A stretch of 64,000 bases of DNA, from contig JNEN01000856.1 of assembly GCA_000697355.1 (NCBI GenBank), forward strand, positions 124,001-188,000. The letters run 5' to 3'. Source of the DNA: Syncephalastrum monosporum B8922. Lineage: Eukaryota; Mucoromycota; Mucoromycetes; Mucorales; Syncephalastraceae. Below the pieces are notes generated by a model. It ran no database searches. It worked only from the letters and a program-made list of their open reading frames with translations, and was not told where the DNA came from. This document shows, one piece after another, positions 60,164-64,000 of the stretch (position 1 is its first letter; each line of letters begins with the position of its first letter). The position numbers were made by a program, and so were the translations under genes.

Positions 60164-63100
60164 CTACAACGTGATCCAGCCACCTACGTCGTAGTTGGCT
60201 TCTATCTGACGGGCCACATAGACTGGAATGGTATGCTGTAGCCACATCTTGCGGATCTCCTCGTATCGTTTTCGATTCAGTTGCTGTGGTTTACCACGCC
60301 GGATTGTCTGGTCCACCTGCCCATGCACATCCAGGTACGGTGCATTCATGAACCATCCGTTGTTGTTGTGCAGCAGGATAAGGACACATTTGCGCACAGC
60401 CAAGAAGATACCAATCTCGCCACCGCATCTAAATCAGATCATCGTCAGTTCAATTCCACTTTGTCTGCTAATAAAGATATGCGCGGCTTACTCCAAAGCA
60501 TGCAAATTGCATTCGCCGTATTCGTCTTCAGCACAGCAGTAGCTTTGTGCACATACAAATGTACCGCAGAGCAGACAGAGCGCGGGGTCAGTCGGCACCA
60601 TGCCGCACTTTTGACATATCCTCCGCATGCTCTCGTCCACAAGCTGATCCAGTCGCTCAGGAAGAGGGATCAGCTCAAACGGGGTGGGGAGGTCCAAGCG
60701 AATGACCGGTTCATTCAGCTCGTTATATTGTTCCTGCTGTTGCTGCTGCTCACGGTTGCGCTGTCTCTCGCATTCATGCACATGCTCCAAGCACCAGGTC
60801 GCGACCAGCTGCTTCATCTCTAGCGAGAGCGTGATAAGATGGCTGAACTCGGGCAACCGGAGGTGGGTCAATAGCCTGTCAAACTCGGGCCGATCGTCTT
60901 GTGGATTTGTTTTGCATGGAACATAGCCACATCGCACCATAACAAGTATCAGTGAACGGCGCAAGAACGGGAGCGTGTAGGTTCGGATGAGGCTGTACAG
61001 TTTGCGCGGATCCATGCCGTGTTCCTTCTCCTTGCATTCGAGGATGGCCATGATAAAACGCATGAATTCTTGTACGGCTGCTACGTCTGCTGCCGGATAC
61101 AGAACGCTCTCGATCTCTTCACGCTCCTCTGACTGAGTTTGGTATTGCTCAGGCGTATCGAGCAGACCGACGGCAGTCCGTGTCACTTCAGCCAAGAGCA
61201 ACGTGCGCAGGACGCCATCCATATCGAGCTTGGCAAAAGGAATGCCATGGAACGTCGACTCGGCGAAGACCATAAAAGGATCATCTTGCAAGAGAGGCGG
61301 GTAAAGCACCATCCGCTCAAAGTCAGAGGCGCTGGCGCCGATCAGCGGCTTGTCAATGAAGACCTGGTGGAGACGGCCTAGGGCAAGCATGTGTATATGG
61401 AGAAGCGTCGAGTTTTTCTGGCTGAAAAACTGCTGTGGTTCGCCGTGGCACATGATGCATGTGTAAGCGAGTACGGTGTCACACAAGACACGCAGAAGGG
61501 TCTGCATCTGGGCCGGGATCTGGTCGATCAACGTGCCTGTCTCGCCATCCTCTGGCTGAGCTTGACCGCGCGTCGCGATCTCCACAGCTGCGATCGTGTA
61601 TCCAACCATGCTCCACAACATGTCAATATTCTTGGCGTCCATCGATACTTGCCGCTCCTTGTCATCCTTGCAAATCTCGGCGTGAAGGGCAGAGAGGACC
61701 TCTGTCAGCTGGGTGTACGTCTTGCTGATCGTGGCGAGGTTGGCGTGCGCCGTGGGGTATATTATGTCCGCATCAAAGGGGCCGAACCATCGATCACGCT
61801 CCAGATAGCTGGGTACCGGCAGCCCGGCTCCTCTTCCCAGTTCTGCGCTGCTTCGGCTGCGTGCGTCGCCTGCATTCACAAAGCCGGAGAGCCGGCTCGA
61901 CGCACTCCATTCTTCGGGGGCGGGAAACAGGCTACTGCCACCGCTGCTACTACTACTACTACTGCTGCTGCTTCCACCGTTGGCACTACTGCCTACAGAG
62001 GGTGTGCTCCGCAAGGTCGGTACCCAAGTACTGATCGCCTCCTTGAGTTTACTCGCACCGCTGCTTCGTCGTCGCTGACCGGCCGCGAGACGCGGTATGG
62101 CTGCGTATTTAAGCCGGAGAAGTCCCGACTTGACGGAGAACCGCAGAAAGTCGCGGAACTTGGCATCATCCTGCTCCACTGCACTTCCAGGAGATGTTTC
62201 TTTGCGACCACGCCATATGACGGGAAGAAGCGTATTACCAAGCGACTTGCAAAGCGGGCACATGAACTCGCTACGTGCCCGATTTTCGGGATGGTTGCGT
62301 GTCAACTGCTGCGCTTGCCGAGAATCGACCGACGAGCAATACACGCTGAAGCATTCGATATGCATCAGATGACCGCAGGTGGAGGTATAGAGCCCAATCT
62401 TGGATAGAGAGGAAGGGAATCCTTTGATATCGTGCGTCGTTCCATCGTCTCGGGGTATATCCGCATCCAAAGTGCCATGAATGCGGCTGATGGTGTCATA
62501 GATCGCTTGATCCCCTCGGGGCACTTCACGAAGGATATTGGAGGACTGGATCAGCCCCAATAAACCGTAGGGCGCCGATTTCTCGTTGGCATCTTCCTGG
62601 CATACAATGCAAGCGCCGGTGGGGTAGTCGTAAAACCGGTCTGCCGACGTAGCTGCCTCTTGGGTTTCTCCATCTTGAGACTCCCGCATCGCCTCTGCCT
62701 CCTCCTCTTCCTCGTAAAGGTCTTCATTCTGTTCCATAAATAGAGTCTGCGCTTGTGCGAATTGCGCCATGATCTGCTGCTGATGCTTTTTGATTGCTTG
62801 CTTCTTCTTTTCTGCAGCTGAGAGAGTGTTGCTCGCACGCTGCTCTTCGTCGGCAGCACGCGTCTCCTTCCACTTTTGCACCTTGCGCTGGGTCAGTCCT
62901 GGGCCCTCAGTGACCAACCGCTCAAAGATCCAATCCAATTGCGGGTAGAGCGACTTGTACTGTTCGTCGCCGCGGAAAATGGTCAGGATGTCGAACAAGG
63001 ACAAATCCTGGGAGTGGTCGTCACTAGTAAACGCAAAGTAATGGCCACATATGTGGCTTTTGAAGCCCTGTGCCGCCTCTTCGTCTAACGGCTTGTGGTT

Positions 63101-64000
63101 CTCATCCACCAGGGCGAGCAGGATGAGGTACAAGGCTTGATCCAGACTGGTATCACTCTTGTGGTCATCCGTCAGGCGAACGTTCCAGAGCACATAGGCC
63201 ATCATCTGGGTAAACACAGGCGACTGCAGATATTGGCCTAGATACTGAAAGGGTCCCGACAGCTTGCTTGACTTGGGTATCAGGAAAAATGTTTCCTCCG
63301 GGTGCCTCTTTTTATGCTCGTCCCGGAGCACATTGAACGCCTCTTCGCGGTTATTGCGGCTGTAGTGCCAAAAGAAGGGATCCACATCTCGGTAATACTC
63401 AGGCTTGATCCGGTAAACACCGACGTCGTAGAACCCGGTTGGGGCCCGGAGATCGGCCACCTCAGCCAGGATGCGCTCAAAGGCAGGGTGCTCGTGGAGG
63501 CGGTCCGGGATATGCTTGATGAGACTGGCATGCTCGATGGGTCCGAGGCAGACGTGGTGGATGATTTCGCGCTTAATCCGATCTTCAACCGATAAGCCCG
63601 CCACGCTTGCCCGCTCGCAAGCGCAGATGATGAGCAGGTTCAAAAGTTCTTCAACCATAAAGGTCTGCTGCGAGGCGTCATACGAAGGATGCTCACGGTC
63701 GCCAAGGAACCAATGGATAAGGTCGAATCGATCGATAAAAGTCGACAGCATAACGTTCGGGTCCAGGGTGGCTAATCCCAGTTGAAGTAAAAAGATGTCT
63801 GCATCAAATGTGTTTTCGCGGAGGGATATGTCTCTATAGTGGTGTGCCTATGGTAAAGCATTGATGAGATGAATGTCTGATCCTATATGACCCAAAGCCG
63901 CCTACCTGATTGCGAATGCCATAACCATTTCGCACCCATACACCAGCACGGATCTGAGCCGAAAAGGCGATGGTTCGGATGGGGTATTCAATTATAGGCA
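60164..64000 (-). CDS. UBR1: N-recognin E3 ubiquitin ligase UBR1 (C-terminal part; 5' end beyond window)
   Basis: E3 ligase of the N-degron pathway that ubiquitinates proteins with destabilising N-termini. The visible part is about 1,200 residues and starts inside IRAGVWVRNGYGIRNQ, then DIFLLQLGLATLDPNVMLST. The helical scaffold runs from IHWFLGDREH and EELLNLLIICACERASVAGL through DVDPFFWHYSRNNREEAFNV. The RING-H2 domain is CIVCQEDANEKS...TSTCGHLMHIECF...FMCPLCKSLGNTLLP. The C-terminal UBR-family domain has CQKCGMVPTDPALCLLCGTF, CNLHALECGG and YLDVHGQVDQTIRRGKPQQL. The final exon 60164-60427 is joined at LHALE|CGGEIGIF. A Ser run and a Gln run are present. The UBR box itself lies off the right edge. 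Few introns in this part. Confidence 0.93.

Noticed and set aside
61391..62407. 338-codon open frame on the plus strand
   Set aside because: Shadow of the UBR1 exon on the minus strand, which has RING and other family motifs.

Overview
The window is nuclear DNA of a fungus. The genes are monocistronic on both strands, most have several short introns (typically 50-100 nt, GT-AG with a clear branch region), and the proteins are fungal or general eukaryotic ones (Nce101, exomer ChAPs, a Tsl1-like trehalose subunit, importin alpha, UBR1). A CEP120/DUF3668-like protein and a metazoan-like layout of DCP1 point to an early-diverging lineage, probably Mucoromycota. That placement is inference. All coding spans below run from start codon to stop codon and contain introns unless stated. 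Splice sites were read by eye.

Layout. 0-9.9 kb: PTPA (3' end off the window, minus), PUS1 (minus), m-AAA protease AFG3 (plus), a complex I NDUFA11/Tim17-family subunit (plus), and a long many-intron Tsl1/Tps3-like trehalose synthase subunit (minus). 10.9-20.5 kb: a 62-residue membrane microprotein, ARL2, a Psr1-like HAD phosphatase (minus), splicing factor CWC2 (minus), an exomer ChAPs protein and a U2B''/U1A-type RRM protein. 20.8-31 kb: DCP1, a long-chain alcohol oxidase, a one-finger C2H2 protein and TRM8 (minus). 31-42 kb: PP2A scaffold TPD3, a sorbitol-dehydrogenase-like protein lacking catalytic zinc ligands, a Dabb protein (minus), an RNase H-like protein (minus), a broken Tc1/mariner transposase and NCE101 (minus). 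42.1-44.1 kb is an AT-rich gene-free stretch. 44.1-64 kb: PDH E2 (LAT1), importin alpha, the CEP120-like protein, valyl-tRNA synthetase, an NAD(P)-binding NmrA-like protein (minus), a TMEM135-like membrane protein (minus), proteasome chaperone PAC4, and the C-terminal part of UBR1 (minus, 5' end off the window).

The genes do not form a pathway cluster. Themes recur: RNA processing (PUS1, CWC2, U2B'', DCP1, TRM8), mitochondria (AFG3, NDUFA11, LAT1, ValRS) and PP2A (its activator PTPA and its scaffold TPD3, about 31 kb apart). I found no gene cluster that looks like a new system. The most notable points are: at least five GC-AG introns with donor G|GCAAG; a DCP1 whose Q/P-rich tail carries a series of leucine-rich helical motifs; three proteins with degraded catalytic sites (Tsl1-like, SDH-like, RNase H-like); a CEP120-like protein; and two very small intron-split genes.
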